A stretch of DNA of 64,000 nt from Pseudobutyrivibrio ruminis AD2017 (lineage in GTDB: Bacteria > Bacillota > Clostridia > Lachnospirales > Lachnospiraceae). Both the position numbers and the translations under genes were made by a program. Location: the NCBI RefSeq assembly GCF_000424305.1, contig NZ_AUJQ01000006.1, positions 1 through 64,000 of the forward strand, written 5' to 3'. Below the pieces are notes generated by a model. It was not told the DNA's origin and made no database searches. It saw only the letters and a program-made list of their open reading frames with translations. Below are positions 43,799 to 52,268 of this stretch, in pieces (positions within the stretch are counted from its first letter, which is position 1; each line of letters opens with the position of its first letter).

Positions 43799-45106
43799 TT
43801 AATCTTCGTATTGTTCATGGATGGCTTTAATGCCGTCAAAGCATTTAATAAAAGCATCAACAACGGCGGGCGAGAATTGCTCGCCCCGTTGTTTGATGAT
43901 TTCATTTTTAGATTTTTCTAAGTCCCATGCAGGCTTATATGCACGTTCACTACTAAGGGCATCAAAAACATCTGCGACAGAAACAATCTGCGCATAAATG
44001 GATATATCATCGCCTCTAAGACCCTGTGGATATCCTTGTCCGTCCCATCTTTCATGGTGCTCTAAAGCAATCACACGAGCCATTGCAATAATTTCACCCT
44101 CAGAATTAGAAAGAATATCCCAACCATATTTTGCATGCTGTTTCATGATTTCATATTCTTCTTCTGTAAGCTTGTCAGTCTTTTCAATAATGTCGTGACT
44201 GATTAGAAGCTTTCCAAGGTCATGCATCATTGCAGCAATCTTAATGTTTTCTATATCGCTTGTATTCATTCCCATAGTTGAAGCTAAAAGCTTACTATAT
44301 TCGGCAACCCTACGTACATGCTGGCCAGTTTCACCTGATTTAGCTTCAGATATTTCTGTTAATCTGATAATGATATTTTCCTGACCAGATTGGAGACGCT
44401 CATAATATTTTATGTTTGTATCATATTCGTGAGCAACAGATATGGCCACTTTTTGGTAACCCAAAACAAAGGCACTGTTTATGAAGGCAAGTGTATCTAA
44501 CCAAAAAATAGTGCCAATATTAATTACATCATTAGCTAATTCTGGAAATAGGAAAAAAGCTCCATATAGCATATCTAAAACATAGAATAATCCAACCAGA
44601 TAAAAGAAAATATTCTTCCACTTTATTGATTCTGAATTAAACATATATGGCATGTCTTTTATAGTGAAAAAGCCGACTATAAATTGCAGTAATAAGTACC
44701 ATGCAATATAGCTGAAATAAGAAATAGATATTACCATTGCAAGTCTTTCAATGCAGACGTATTGCATATATATGGTAGCACCAAGAAATTTATTAAGTTG
44801 AGTAAGACGGGAAAAAAGCATACCTCCTATTATTATTGTTAAAGCATCCATAGCGATGTTAAAAATAATAAAAAAGGTATAGTGCTTATCGTTAAATCCG
44901 CAAGAAAGTATAAATTTATATATATATATACAAAGCTCTTGTCCAATGATGGCAACAAAAGAAGGCGACACAAAAAAGCCTGAAAGAATTCTTTCGAAAA
45001 GATAGAGTTTCTCTTGCTTATAGTACCAAACCAGTATCAAATTTAAAATAGGGAACCAAGCTGCTGTAATGAACTTAGGCCAATATATCTGTAAAACTTC
45101 TAACAT
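43799..45106 (-). CDS. Membrane HD-GYP cyclic di-GMP phosphodiesterase
   Basis: The 435-residue protein has six or seven transmembrane helices (about 5-225) and a C-terminal HD-GYP domain. The HD pair is His295-Asp296 in MMHDLGK, the second His pair is in LEHHERWDG, and the intact GYP motif is at residues 358-360. Such enzymes degrade cyclic di-GMP, opposing the GGDEF protein at 31987. The membrane part is not a family I recognise and may sense a signal. AAGGA precedes the start on the minus strand. Confidence 0.9.
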   Translation of the reverse strand: MLEVLQIYWPKFITAAWFPILNLILVWYYKQEKLYLFERILSGFFVSPSFVAIIGQELCIYIYKFILSCGFNDKHYTFFIIFNIAMDALTIIIGGMLFSRLTQLNKFLGATIYMQYVCIERLAMVISISYFSYIAWYLLLQFIVGFFTIKDMPYMFNSESIKWKNIFFYLVGLFYVLDMLYGAFFLFPELANDVINIGTIFWLDTLAFINSAFVLGYQKVAISVAHEYDTNIKYYERLQSGQENIIIRLTEISEAKSGETGQHVRRVAEYSKLLASTMGMNTSDIENIKIAAMMHDLGKLLISHDIIEKTDKLTEEEYEIMKQHAKYGWDILSNSEGEIIAMARVIALEHHERWDGQGYPQGLRGDDISIYAQIVSVADVFDALSSERAYKPAWDLEKSKNEIIKQRGEQFSPAVVDAFIKCFDGIKAIHEQYED

Positions 45107-45303
45107 AAAAAATCCTTAATTAATGCGTTAGCATAATCAAACTACGCAATTTTAATATTTACCACGAAATGAGCGTAATGTCAATATTACACCGAATAAT
45201 AATATACTCTAATTATGTTATAAAAATGTTACTCTAAACCAAATAAAAAAGTGCAATAACTACCATGTTGAGAAATTTTATCTAAAAAACTTTACTAAAA
45301 ACG

Positions 45304-45331
45304 TTGACATTAAATCAAAAATGGTTATTAT
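45304..45331 (+). promoter_or_regulatory. Promoter of the fatty acid synthesis operon
   Basis: A perfect TTGACA (45304-45309) and TATTAT (45326-45331) are 16 bp apart, in an AT-rich gap (45107-45395) that also separates the divergent HD-GYP gene. Confidence 0.6.
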
Positions 45332-45340
45332 ATTAAAAAG

Positions 45341-45362
45341 TTAGATAAATAAATTTAGCTAA
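45341..45362. promoter_or_regulatory. Palindromic operator of the fatty acid operon
   Basis: TTAGATAAAT (45341-45350) and ATTTAGCTAA (45353-45362) form a 22-bp inverted repeat with one mismatch per arm, sitting on the predicted transcription start. A further half-site TTATCTAA lies upstream near 45280. The regulator may be the MarR-family protein at the end of the operon, by analogy with FabT. Confidence 0.6.
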
Positions 45363-45395
45363 TGAGTTTTAGACAAAAAGAAAGGAAGAATAATT

Positions 45396-45620
45396 ATGTT
45401 TGAAATTGTAAAGGAAGTAATCATTGACACATTAAGCTGTGCAGCAGAAAAGGTAACTATGGAAGCAAATCTTTTTGAGGATTTAGGAGCAGATTCTTTA
45501 GATGCAGTAGAGCTTTCTCTTGCAGTTGAAGAAAAGACAGGCATCACAATCGAAGAAGAAGCTATGGAAAATATCAAAACAGTTGCAGACATTGTTAATT
45601 ATCTTGAGGCACATAAATAA
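45396..45620 (+). CDS. acpP: Acyl carrier protein
   Basis: The 74-residue protein has the phosphopantetheine site GADSLDAVE with Ser34, and the acidic helices typical of ACP. It carries the growing chain for all Fab enzymes below. It is the first gene of the operon, with AAAGGAAG upstream, and accB follows after 2 nt. Confidence 0.96.
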   Translation: MFEIVKEVIIDTLSCAAEKVTMEANLFEDLGADSLDAVELSLAVEEKTGITIEEEAMENIKTVADIVNYLEAHK

Positions 45621-45622
45621 TC

Positions 45623-46051
45623 ATGGAATTAAAAGAAATAAAAGAGCTTTTTAAAGCCTTTGACGAAAGCGGAAGTTCTTATTTCGCTCTTGAGCAGGAT
45701 GGAGTAAAAATCAAATTAAAAAAGCCATCTGAAATGGAAATAAGCCTTCCAAAAGCAGAAGTTACTAATCAGGTAAAGGAAGTAAAGCCTGAAACACCAC
45801 AGGAGCCAACGGATGGAACTAAGGTATTAGCCCCACTTGTTGGTGTGTTCTATGCAGCACCTACTCCAGAGGCCAGCGCTTATGTGCAGGTCGGTGATAA
45901 GGTTAAAGAAGGTCAGATTCTTTGTTTGATAGAGGCAATGAAGATGATGAGCGAAATCACTGCACCAAAGGATGGCATAATCAAAAAAATCTATGTAAAG
46001 AATCAGGACGTAGTTGGATTTGAAGATCCACTGTTTCTCATAGGAGATTAG
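45623..46051 (+). CDS. accB: Biotin carboxyl carrier protein of acetyl-CoA carboxylase
   Basis: The 142-residue protein has a variable N-terminal part and linker, then a biotinyl domain (about 65-142) with the biotin site EAMKMM (Lys107). It shuttles carboxylate between AccC and AccD/AccA. It lies between acpP and accC with gaps of 2 nt on each side. Confidence 0.96.
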   Translation: MELKEIKELFKAFDESGSSYFALEQDGVKIKLKKPSEMEISLPKAEVTNQVKEVKPETPQEPTDGTKVLAPLVGVFYAAPTPEASAYVQVGDKVKEGQILCLIEAMKMMSEITAPKDGIIKKIYVKNQDVVGFEDPLFLIGD

Positions 46052-46053
46052 AT

Positions 46054-47439
46054 ATGTTTAAAAGAATTTTGATAGCTAATCGTGGTGAGATTGCAGTTAG
46101 AATCATCAGAGCCTGTATGGAAATGAATATCGAAACAGTAGCTATTTATTCAACTGCTGATAAGGATTCTTTACATGTAAAGCTTGCAACCAAAAGCATC
46201 TGCGTAGGCCCTGCAAAGGCAGCTGACAGTTATCTAAACATGGATGCAATTATTACGGCAGCAAAGGTTACAGGCTGTGATGCACTTCATCCAGGATTTG
46301 GATTCTTATCAGAGAATTCAGATTTTGTAAGAAAGTGTAATGAAGCAGGAATTGTTTTTATCGGACCAACGGCTGAAGCAATGGATGCTCTTGGAAACAA
46401 AGCGGCGGCTAGAAAGATGATGATGAAAGCTGGAGTCCCAGTTGTTCCAGGTTCTGATGGCCCGGTTAAGGATTATAAGGAACTGGAACACATAGCCAAA
46501 AAGATTGGCTATCCAGTATTAATAAAGGCATCGGCAGGTGGCGGTGGACGTGGAATGCGGCGGGTTTATCAAAAGGAAGATTTGAAAAAACTCTATGAAG
46601 AGGCCATTGCAGAAACTAAAGCATGTTTTAACGATGATGAAATGTATGTTGAAAAGCTTGTCCTAAATCCAAGGCATATTGAGTTTCAGATTTTAGCAGA
46701 TGAACATGGCAATGTGATTCATCTTGGGGAGCGCGACTGCTCTATCCAGCGTAAGAATCAGAAGCTGATAGAGGAAAGCCCATGTATGTTTATAGATGAC
46801 GACTTAAGAAAAGCCATGGGTAAGGCAGCTGTTTTGGCAGCAAAAGCGGCAGGCTACACCAATGCAGGAACGGTGGAATTCGTATTAGATGAAATGAACC
46901 ATTATTATTTCATCGAAATGAACACACGTATCCAGGTGGAGCATGGCGTTACGGAAGCAGTAACAGGTATCGACCTTATAAAACAACAAATAAGAATTGC
47001 CTTCCATGAACCACTTAAGCTTAAACAAAAGGATGTTAGCTTAAGAGGTTACGCAATGGAGTGCCGCATCAACGCGGAGGATCCAGCAAAAGGTTTTATG
47101 GCGAACACAGGCAAAATAACATTCCTGAATGTGCCAGGTGGTCCAGGAGTAAGAGTAGATACTCTTCTTTATAACGGCTACGAAACAAGTCCATTCTATG
47201 ATTCAATGATGGCAAAAATCATTGTCCACGCCCCAACAAGGTTAGAAGCAATACGAAGAATGAGAAGAGCGCTTTTAGAGCTTGTAACAGAAGGTATTAC
47301 TACAAATGGTGATTTTGATTATCTGCTTTTACATCATCCAGATTTTGTAAAAGGTAATTATAACGTCAGCTTCATCGAAAATCATTTAGAGGAAATCCTA
47401 TCCTGGGACAAAGCGGCAACAGCCGATGAGGAAGAATAA
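46054..47439 (+). CDS. accC: Biotin carboxylase of acetyl-CoA carboxylase
   Basis: The 461-residue ATP-grasp enzyme has the N-terminal KRILIANRGEIAVRIIRA, the glycine-rich ATP loop KASAGGGGRGMR, HPGFGFLSEN, and the catalytic NTRIQVEHGVTE. It carboxylates biotin on AccB. Its stop overlaps the accD start (TAATG), so the two are coupled. Confidence 0.96.
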   Translation: MFKRILIANRGEIAVRIIRACMEMNIETVAIYSTADKDSLHVKLATKSICVGPAKAADSYLNMDAIITAAKVTGCDALHPGFGFLSENSDFVRKCNEAGIVFIGPTAEAMDALGNKAAARKMMMKAGVPVVPGSDGPVKDYKELEHIAKKIGYPVLIKASAGGGGRGMRRVYQKEDLKKLYEEAIAETKACFNDDEMYVEKLVLNPRHIEFQILADEHGNVIHLGERDCSIQRKNQKLIEESPCMFIDDDLRKAMGKAAVLAAKAAGYTNAGTVEFVLDEMNHYYFIEMNTRIQVEHGVTEAVTGIDLIKQQIRIAFHEPLKLKQKDVSLRGYAMECRINAEDPAKGFMANTGKITFLNVPGGPGVRVDTLLYNGYETSPFYDSMMAKIIVHAPTRLEAIRRMRRALLELVTEGITTNGDFDYLLLHHPDFVKGNYNVSFIENHLEEILSWDKAATADEEE

Positions 47440-48227
47440 TGATAAGTATAGTAGATAGAAGAAAAAGCAAATTTAATAGATATAAGGATTTGCGAGAAAA
47501 CCCTACAGAGCTGTTAGAACCAGCCATAAAGCCTGTGAAGGAATATGATGCCTTTGACAGAATAGAAGATATTGCAGATGAAGGTACTTTTGAGCAGTTC
47601 GAATTTGATTTTCCTGAAACTAATCCACTTGATTTTGATGGATATGTTGAGAAGAAGGAAAGCCTTAGAGGCGAAAATGGTTGCCATGATGCGATTATTA
47701 CAGGAACCTGCGAAATAGATGGCTGGCCTGCAGTAATTGCAGTAATGAACAAAAAGTTCATGATGGCATCCATGGGAATGGAGCTAGGAGAAACATTATG
47801 TAAGGCTTTGGAATATGCAAATGAAAACCATCTTCCATTTATTGTTTTCACTGCCAGTGGAGGAGCCAGAATGCAGGAGGGAATCTTAAGCCTGATGCAG
47901 ATGGCAAAAACCAGTGCAGTGGTAAAACGCTTCAAGGATGATGGAGGTCTTTACATTACAGTTTTAACTCATCCTACTACAGGCGGCGTCAGTGCCAGCT
48001 TTGCAACCCTAGGTGATATCACTCTTGCAGAGCCAAAGGCCTTGATAGGCTTTGCAGGCCCAAGAGTTATAGAGCAGACAATAGGTCAGAAGCTGCCTGA
48101 AGGCTTTCAACGAGCAGAATTCCTTCAGGAGCACGGTTTTGTAGATAAGATTGTAAGACGTGAAGATATGAAGGAACAGTTGGCAAAATTGCTGCGTTTG
48201 CATGGGAATGTTTATTCCAGGAGATAA
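47439..48227 (+). CDS. accD: Acetyl-CoA carboxylase carboxyltransferase beta subunit
   Basis: The 262-residue protein has the crotonase-like carboxyltransferase core (MASMGMELGETL, FTASGGARMQEGILSLMQM, GGVSASFATLGD, GFAGPRVIEQT). The four-Cys zinc ribbon that usually opens AccD is absent: the first 45 residues contain no Cys. It is therefore shorter than the usual 285-300 residues. With AccA it moves the carboxyl group to acetyl-CoA. Confidence 0.93.
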   Translation: MISIVDRRKSKFNRYKDLRENPTELLEPAIKPVKEYDAFDRIEDIADEGTFEQFEFDFPETNPLDFDGYVEKKESLRGENGCHDAIITGTCEIDGWPAVIAVMNKKFMMASMGMELGETLCKALEYANENHLPFIVFTASGGARMQEGILSLMQMAKTSAVVKRFKDDGGLYITVLTHPTTGGVSASFATLGDITLAEPKALIGFAGPRVIEQTIGQKLPEGFQRAEFLQEHGFVDKIVRREDMKEQLAKLLRLHGNVYSRR

Positions 48228-48229
48228 TT

Positions 48230-49030
48230 ATGAGTGCTATAGAAAAGGTACTTATCGCAAGAGATAAGGATAGACCAAAAATCACAGATTATATCGATAA
48301 TCTTTTTACAGATTTCTTTGAGCAAAAGGGAGATTTTCTGGGGAAAGAGGACGGAAGTATTTATGGCGGAATAGCATTGTTTCATGGCCGACCGGTAACT
48401 GTACTGGGACACAGAAAGGGCAAGACGGTTGAGGAAAACATGGCCTGTAATTTCGGTATGCCTGGTCCTGAGGGCTACAGAAAGGCCCTAAGAATCATGA
48501 AGCAGGCTGAAAAGTTTAATCGCCCAATCATCACTTTTGTTGATACACCAGGTGCATATCCTGGGCTTGAGGCTGAAATGTATGGTCAGGCTCAGGCCAT
48601 TGCCGCAAATCTTGCAGAAATGAGCGCACTTAAGGTGCCAGTAATAACAATAGTTACAGGTGAAGGCTCCAGTGGTGGCGCACTTGGAATAGCTGTTGCT
48701 AACAAGGTTTACATGCTGGAAAACGCCATCTATTCTGTACTATCTCCAGAGGGCTTTGCATCTATTCTTTGGCACGACAGTGCCAGACGAGATGAAGCTG
48801 CAGAAGTAATGAAGCTCACAGCTAAGGATTTGTATGGCTTTGGAGTAATTGATGGAATCATAAGTGAAGATGATTTGATGGCAGCGGTAGATGTTCAGAT
48901 TAAATCCGCCTTAAAGGAGCTTGATAAGCTGTCAGGACAAGAGCTTGCTGATGCTAGATATGATAAATTCAGATACTTTGATGAAGCACTGCTTGCCACA
49001 GAAAATCAAAAGGAAATGGAAGTTGTATAA
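48230..49030 (+). CDS. accA: Acetyl-CoA carboxylase carboxyltransferase alpha subunit
   Basis: The 266-residue protein has the AccA core (GHRKGKTVEENMACNFGMPGPEGYRKALR, FVDTPGAYPG, EGSSGGALGI, SPEGFASILW). The N-terminal helical extension of longer AccA proteins is short here. It pairs with the AccD encoded 2 nt upstream. The fabH start follows directly on the stop codon. Confidence 0.95.
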   Translation: MSAIEKVLIARDKDRPKITDYIDNLFTDFFEQKGDFLGKEDGSIYGGIALFHGRPVTVLGHRKGKTVEENMACNFGMPGPEGYRKALRIMKQAEKFNRPIITFVDTPGAYPGLEAEMYGQAQAIAANLAEMSALKVPVITIVTGEGSSGGALGIAVANKVYMLENAIYSVLSPEGFASILWHDSARRDEAAEVMKLTAKDLYGFGVIDGIISEDDLMAAVDVQIKSALKELDKLSGQELADARYDKFRYFDEALLATENQKEMEVV

Positions 49031-49960
49031 ATGACTGGAATTAGAATACTTTCAACAGGAAAGGCTGTGCCAAAGAAGGAAGTTACTAATGATGACATGG
49101 CTCGCATTGTTGATACAAGCGATGAATGGATAAAACAAAGAACTGGCATGAGCGTAAGACATCATGTTAGTGATGATGAAAATCACACAGGCCTGGCAGT
49201 TGAAGCTGCAAGACAGGCTATTGAAAAAGCTGGAATTGATAAGAATGAAATTGGGGCAGTTATTGTATGCACAGTATCTGCTGATTATTATTCACCATCT
49301 GCTGCCTGCCTTGTTCAGGGGAAGCTTGGACTTAGCAAAGACATTATCGCCTTTGATTTGGGAGCAGGATGTTCCGGATTTGTATTTGGTATTGAAACTA
49401 TGAGAGCTCTATTGATGGCAAGAGATGCCAAATACGGATTGATAGTAGGGGCTGAGGTATTATCCAAGAAAATGGATATGACTGATAGAGGAACCTGCGT
49501 GCTGTTTGGCGATGGTGCAGCAGCTGCTGTAGTAGAACTTTCCGATGGTTTATATTCCTCAGTGATTGGTGTTGATGGAGATGAGGACATGATTAACATC
49601 AAAACACCAAATGGATATATCCACATGGATGGACAGGCTACCTATAAATTTGCAGTGGCAACAGTACCAAAGGTAATAGAGTCAGTGGTAGCAAAGGCAG
49701 GCTTAACCTATGATGACATCGACCATTATGTGATGCATCAGGCCAACCTTAGAATAATTGAATCCATAGCCAAAAAGCTAAAGCAGCCTATGGATAAATT
49801 CGTTGTAAATATAGAAAAATATGGTAACACCTCAGCAGCCAGCGTTGGTTTAGCATTAGATGAAGCTCTGACAGAAGGCCGCATACACCCAGGCGACAAA
49901 GTACTTCTATGCGCCTTCGGAGCAGGCCGCACCTGGGGCGCGGTAGTGCTGGAGATGTAA
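49031..49960 (+). CDS. fabH: 3-oxoacyl-ACP synthase III
   Basis: The 309-residue thiolase-fold enzyme has the catalytic Cys114 in GAGCSGF, the His in VMHQANLRI and the Asn in YGNTSAAS. It condenses acetyl-CoA with malonyl-ACP to start chains. The coding end is unusually GC-rich, and the stop codon lies within a TGTAATCC/GGATTACA hairpin. A 152-bp palindromic element separates it from fabK. Confidence 0.95.
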   Translation: MTGIRILSTGKAVPKKEVTNDDMARIVDTSDEWIKQRTGMSVRHHVSDDENHTGLAVEAARQAIEKAGIDKNEIGAVIVCTVSADYYSPSAACLVQGKLGLSKDIIAFDLGAGCSGFVFGIETMRALLMARDAKYGLIVGAEVLSKKMDMTDRGTCVLFGDGAAAAVVELSDGLYSSVIGVDGDEDMINIKTPNGYIHMDGQATYKFAVATVPKVIESVVAKAGLTYDDIDHYVMHQANLRIIESIAKKLKQPMDKFVVNIEKYGNTSAASVGLALDEALTEGRIHPGDKVLLCAFGAGRTWGAVVLEM

Positions 49961-49985
49961 TCCGTAAAAGCGTAGGTGGATTACA
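49956..49985. repeat. Stop-codon hairpin at the end of fabH
   Basis: TGTAATCC (49956-49963, containing the stop) pairs perfectly with GGATTACA (49978-49985). The loop GTAAAAGCGTAGGT resembles the AAGCG core of the palindromic elements. Confidence 0.6.
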
Positions 49986-50009
49986 TAGGTACTTAAAATA
50001 TTTAAATGA

Positions 50010-50161
50010 GCATATGACTAGATAGAATTAAAAAGTTATCAATGAGCCCTTCGAGTAACGTCTACACTTAGTGAGCGCTTGCGCGAACTTAGTGTGGCAA
50101 CGTTACGTATAGAGCGAAAGCGAGGCGAATGATAATTTTTTAATTCTAGATAGGCATATGC
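50010..50161 (+). repeat. Palindromic element, TTARRTGA/GGACTTAG type (copy 2)
   Basis: The 152-bp element has a 114-bp core (50029-50142) that matches the copy at 51163-51276 at 111 positions. Outside the core, 19-nt arms (50010-50028 and 50143-50161) are complementary to each other at 16 of 19 positions but unrelated to the arms of the other copy. Boundaries are TTTAAATGA on the left and GGACTTAGAGG on the right. AGAGG in the right boundary is the ribosome binding site of fabK. The core contains the imperfect stem TACACTTAGTG/CTTAGTGTGG and GAGCGAAAGCGAGG. Confidence 0.85.
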
Positions 50162-50177
50162 GGACTTAGAGGTAGAG

Positions 50178-51113
50178 ATGAAACTTAGAGATTTAACAGG
50201 AACTAAATATAGTGTAATCCAAGGCGGCATGGCAAACATTGCTACAGGAGAATTTGCAGCAGCTTGTTCAAATGCTGGGGCGCTGGGCCTTGTAGCCAGT
50301 GGCGGCATGGATGCAGAAGCCTTGAGAGAACAAATAAGAATTTGCAAGAGCAAAACAGATAAGCCATTTGGTGTAAATCTGATGCTGATGAACCCTGATG
50401 TGGATAACATCGCAAAGATGCTTGTAGAGGAAAAGGTACAGTTCATAACAACTGGTGCCGGTAACCCAGGAAAGTATATGAAGGCATGGAAGGAAATGGG
50501 AGCTAAGGTATTTCCTGTTGTTGCCTCAGTTGCTCTTGCCAAGATAATGGTTCGTGCTGGTGCTGATGCGATCATTGCAGAAGGCGGAGAATCAGGCGGC
50601 CATGTGGGAGACATGACTACCATGACATTGCTTCCACAGGTAGTAGCTGCAGTGGATGTACCTGTTATTGCAGCAGGTGGTATTGCCAGTGGCAAGCAGA
50701 TGGCAGCAGCAATGATGTTAGGTGCTTGCGGTGTTCAGGTAGGTACATGTTTGCTTGTATCTGAAGAATGTCCGATACACGAAAACTATAAGCAGACATT
50801 AATTAAGGCAAAGGATAATGCCACTACAGTAACAGGCCGCTCCCAGGGTGCACCAGTTCGTATCATCAAAAACGAAATGGCTAGAGAATATCTTAAGCTT
50901 GAAGCCCAGGGAGCAGACAGAGAGCGATTGGAGCACATCACACTTGGGGGTCTTAGACGTGCCGTTTGCGATGGCGATATGATTCGTGGTTCTGTAATGG
51001 CTGGACAGGTTTGCGGTCAGCTTACAGCTGTGCGTCCTGTAGTAGAAATACTAGACGAAATGGTCACCGGCGCTAAGAGCGCGTTATCTAAAGCTGCATC
51101 GATTGAATTGTAA
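50178..51113 (+). CDS. fabK: Enoyl-ACP reductase II (flavin-dependent)
   Basis: The 311-residue TIM-barrel flavoprotein has IQGGMANIATGEFAAA, the active-site His142 in GGESGGHVGDM, and the FMN-phosphate loop AAGGIASGKQ. It catalyses the last reduction of each elongation cycle and takes the place of FabI. Its ribosome binding site lies in the right end of the palindromic element just upstream. Confidence 0.94.
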   Translation: MKLRDLTGTKYSVIQGGMANIATGEFAAACSNAGALGLVASGGMDAEALREQIRICKSKTDKPFGVNLMLMNPDVDNIAKMLVEEKVQFITTGAGNPGKYMKAWKEMGAKVFPVVASVALAKIMVRAGADAIIAEGGESGGHVGDMTTMTLLPQVVAAVDVPVIAAGGIASGKQMAAAMMLGACGVQVGTCLLVSEECPIHENYKQTLIKAKDNATTVTGRSQGAPVRIIKNEMAREYLKLEAQGADRERLEHITLGGLRRAVCDGDMIRGSVMAGQVCGQLTAVRPVVEILDEMVTGAKSALSKAASIEL

Positions 51114-51143
51114 ATTATTAGATATTTATGAAAGGTTAGATGA

Positions 51144-51295
51144 GCCTGAACTAGCCAAGCTATAAAAAGTTATCAATGAGCCCTTCGAGTAACGTCTACA
51201 CTTAGTGAGCGCTTGCGCGAACTTAGTGTGGCAACGTTACGTAATGAGCGAAAGCGGGGCGAATGATAATTTTTTATAGCTTGGATAGTACAGGC
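51144..51295 (+). repeat. Palindromic element, TTARRTGA/GGACTTAG type (copy 3)
   Basis: Like copy 2 it is 152 bp, with the core at 51163-51276. Its 19-nt arms (51144-51162 and 51277-51295) pair at 17 of 19 positions and match the arms of copy 2 at only about 5 of 19. Boundaries are GTTAGATGA and GGATTAGAGG, and the latter provides AGAGG for fabD. Copies 2 and 3 flank fabK in direct orientation. Confidence 0.85.
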
Positions 51296-51314
51296 GGATT
51301 AGAGGTTTGAGAAT

Positions 51315-52268
51315 ATGTTAGGAATTGTATATGCAGGCCAAGGTTCTCAGAGAGTGGGGATGGGCCAGGATTTTTATGAGAAATATGAGAGCTTTAGAAA
51401 GACAATTGATGGTGCTACAAAAACAGTTAGCGCAGTTACAGATATGGATGTTGCAAAGCTGTGTTTTGAAGGACCAGAGGAGCAGTTGTCTCAGACTAAG
51501 TATACACAGCCAGCTATGGTTGCTTTTGCAATCGGCGTTACTAAGCTTTTAAAGGAAGCAGGAATAAATGCGGATTACACCTGCGGTCTTAGCTTGGGAG
51601 AGTATTCAGCGCTGTATGAATCAGAGACTTTAGATGAAAATCAGGTACTAGAGCTTATCGCAAAAAGAGGTAAGTACATGGCGGAAGCATCTGAAGGCTT
51701 AGATGTAAAAATGGCAGCTGTTATGGGCGCTGACAGAGAGTCAGTTATGGAGTGCTGCGACAAGGCTAATTCAGAGCTTAAGGGAGAAAAGATTGTTCAG
51801 GCGGCAAACTTCAATTGCCCAGGTCAGATTGTTATTTCAGGAGATGCCATTGCAGTTGATAAAGCCAGTGCTTATCTTAAGGAAGCTGGCGCAAAAAGAA
51901 TCGTTCCATTAAAGGTTAGCGGTCCTTTCCACACAAAGCTTATGAAGCCTGCAGGAGACAAACTGGCTAAGGAGCTTAAGGACATTTCATTTAACGAAGA
52001 AAAATCAAAGATTGTATTTAATTGTCTAGGTAGAGAGAAGACAGATGAGGAATCTATCCCAGCACTTTTAGAAAAGCAGGTTCAGTCCTCAGTATATTTA
52101 GAGGATTCTATCAAATACATGGTAGATGCAGGTGTTGATACTATCATCGAAATCGGCCCAGGCAAGGCAATAAGTAAATTTATAAATAAGACAGTTGATG
52201 ATGTAAAGGTATATTCCATCGACACAGTTGAGGATTTTGAAAACACCATAAAGGAGTTAAGAGCATGA
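51315..52268 (+). CDS. fabD: Malonyl-CoA:ACP transacylase
   Basis: The 317-residue enzyme has YAGQGSQRVGMG at the start, the nucleophile Ser93 in GLSLGEYSAL, and the catalytic His in SGPFHTKLM. It loads malonate onto ACP. Its end overlaps the fabG start by 4 nt (ATGA). Confidence 0.95.
   Translation: MLGIVYAGQGSQRVGMGQDFYEKYESFRKTIDGATKTVSAVTDMDVAKLCFEGPEEQLSQTKYTQPAMVAFAIGVTKLLKEAGINADYTCGLSLGEYSALYESETLDENQVLELIAKRGKYMAEASEGLDVKMAAVMGADRESVMECCDKANSELKGEKIVQAANFNCPGQIVISGDAIAVDKASAYLKEAGAKRIVPLKVSGPFHTKLMKPAGDKLAKELKDISFNEEKSKIVFNCLGREKTDEESIPALLEKQVQSSVYLEDSIKYMVDAGVDTIIEIGPGKAISKFINKTVDDVKVYSIDTVEDFENTIKELRA

Noticed and set aside
50039-50695. A 218-codon minus-strand frame over fabK
   Set aside because: It is the antisense shadow of fabK in a gene with strong codon bias, starting inside the repeat.
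50010-51295. The direct repeats around fabK as a composite transposon
   Set aside because: fabK is a normal member of the operon with matching codon use, and the repeats carry no transposase and also occur at other loci.
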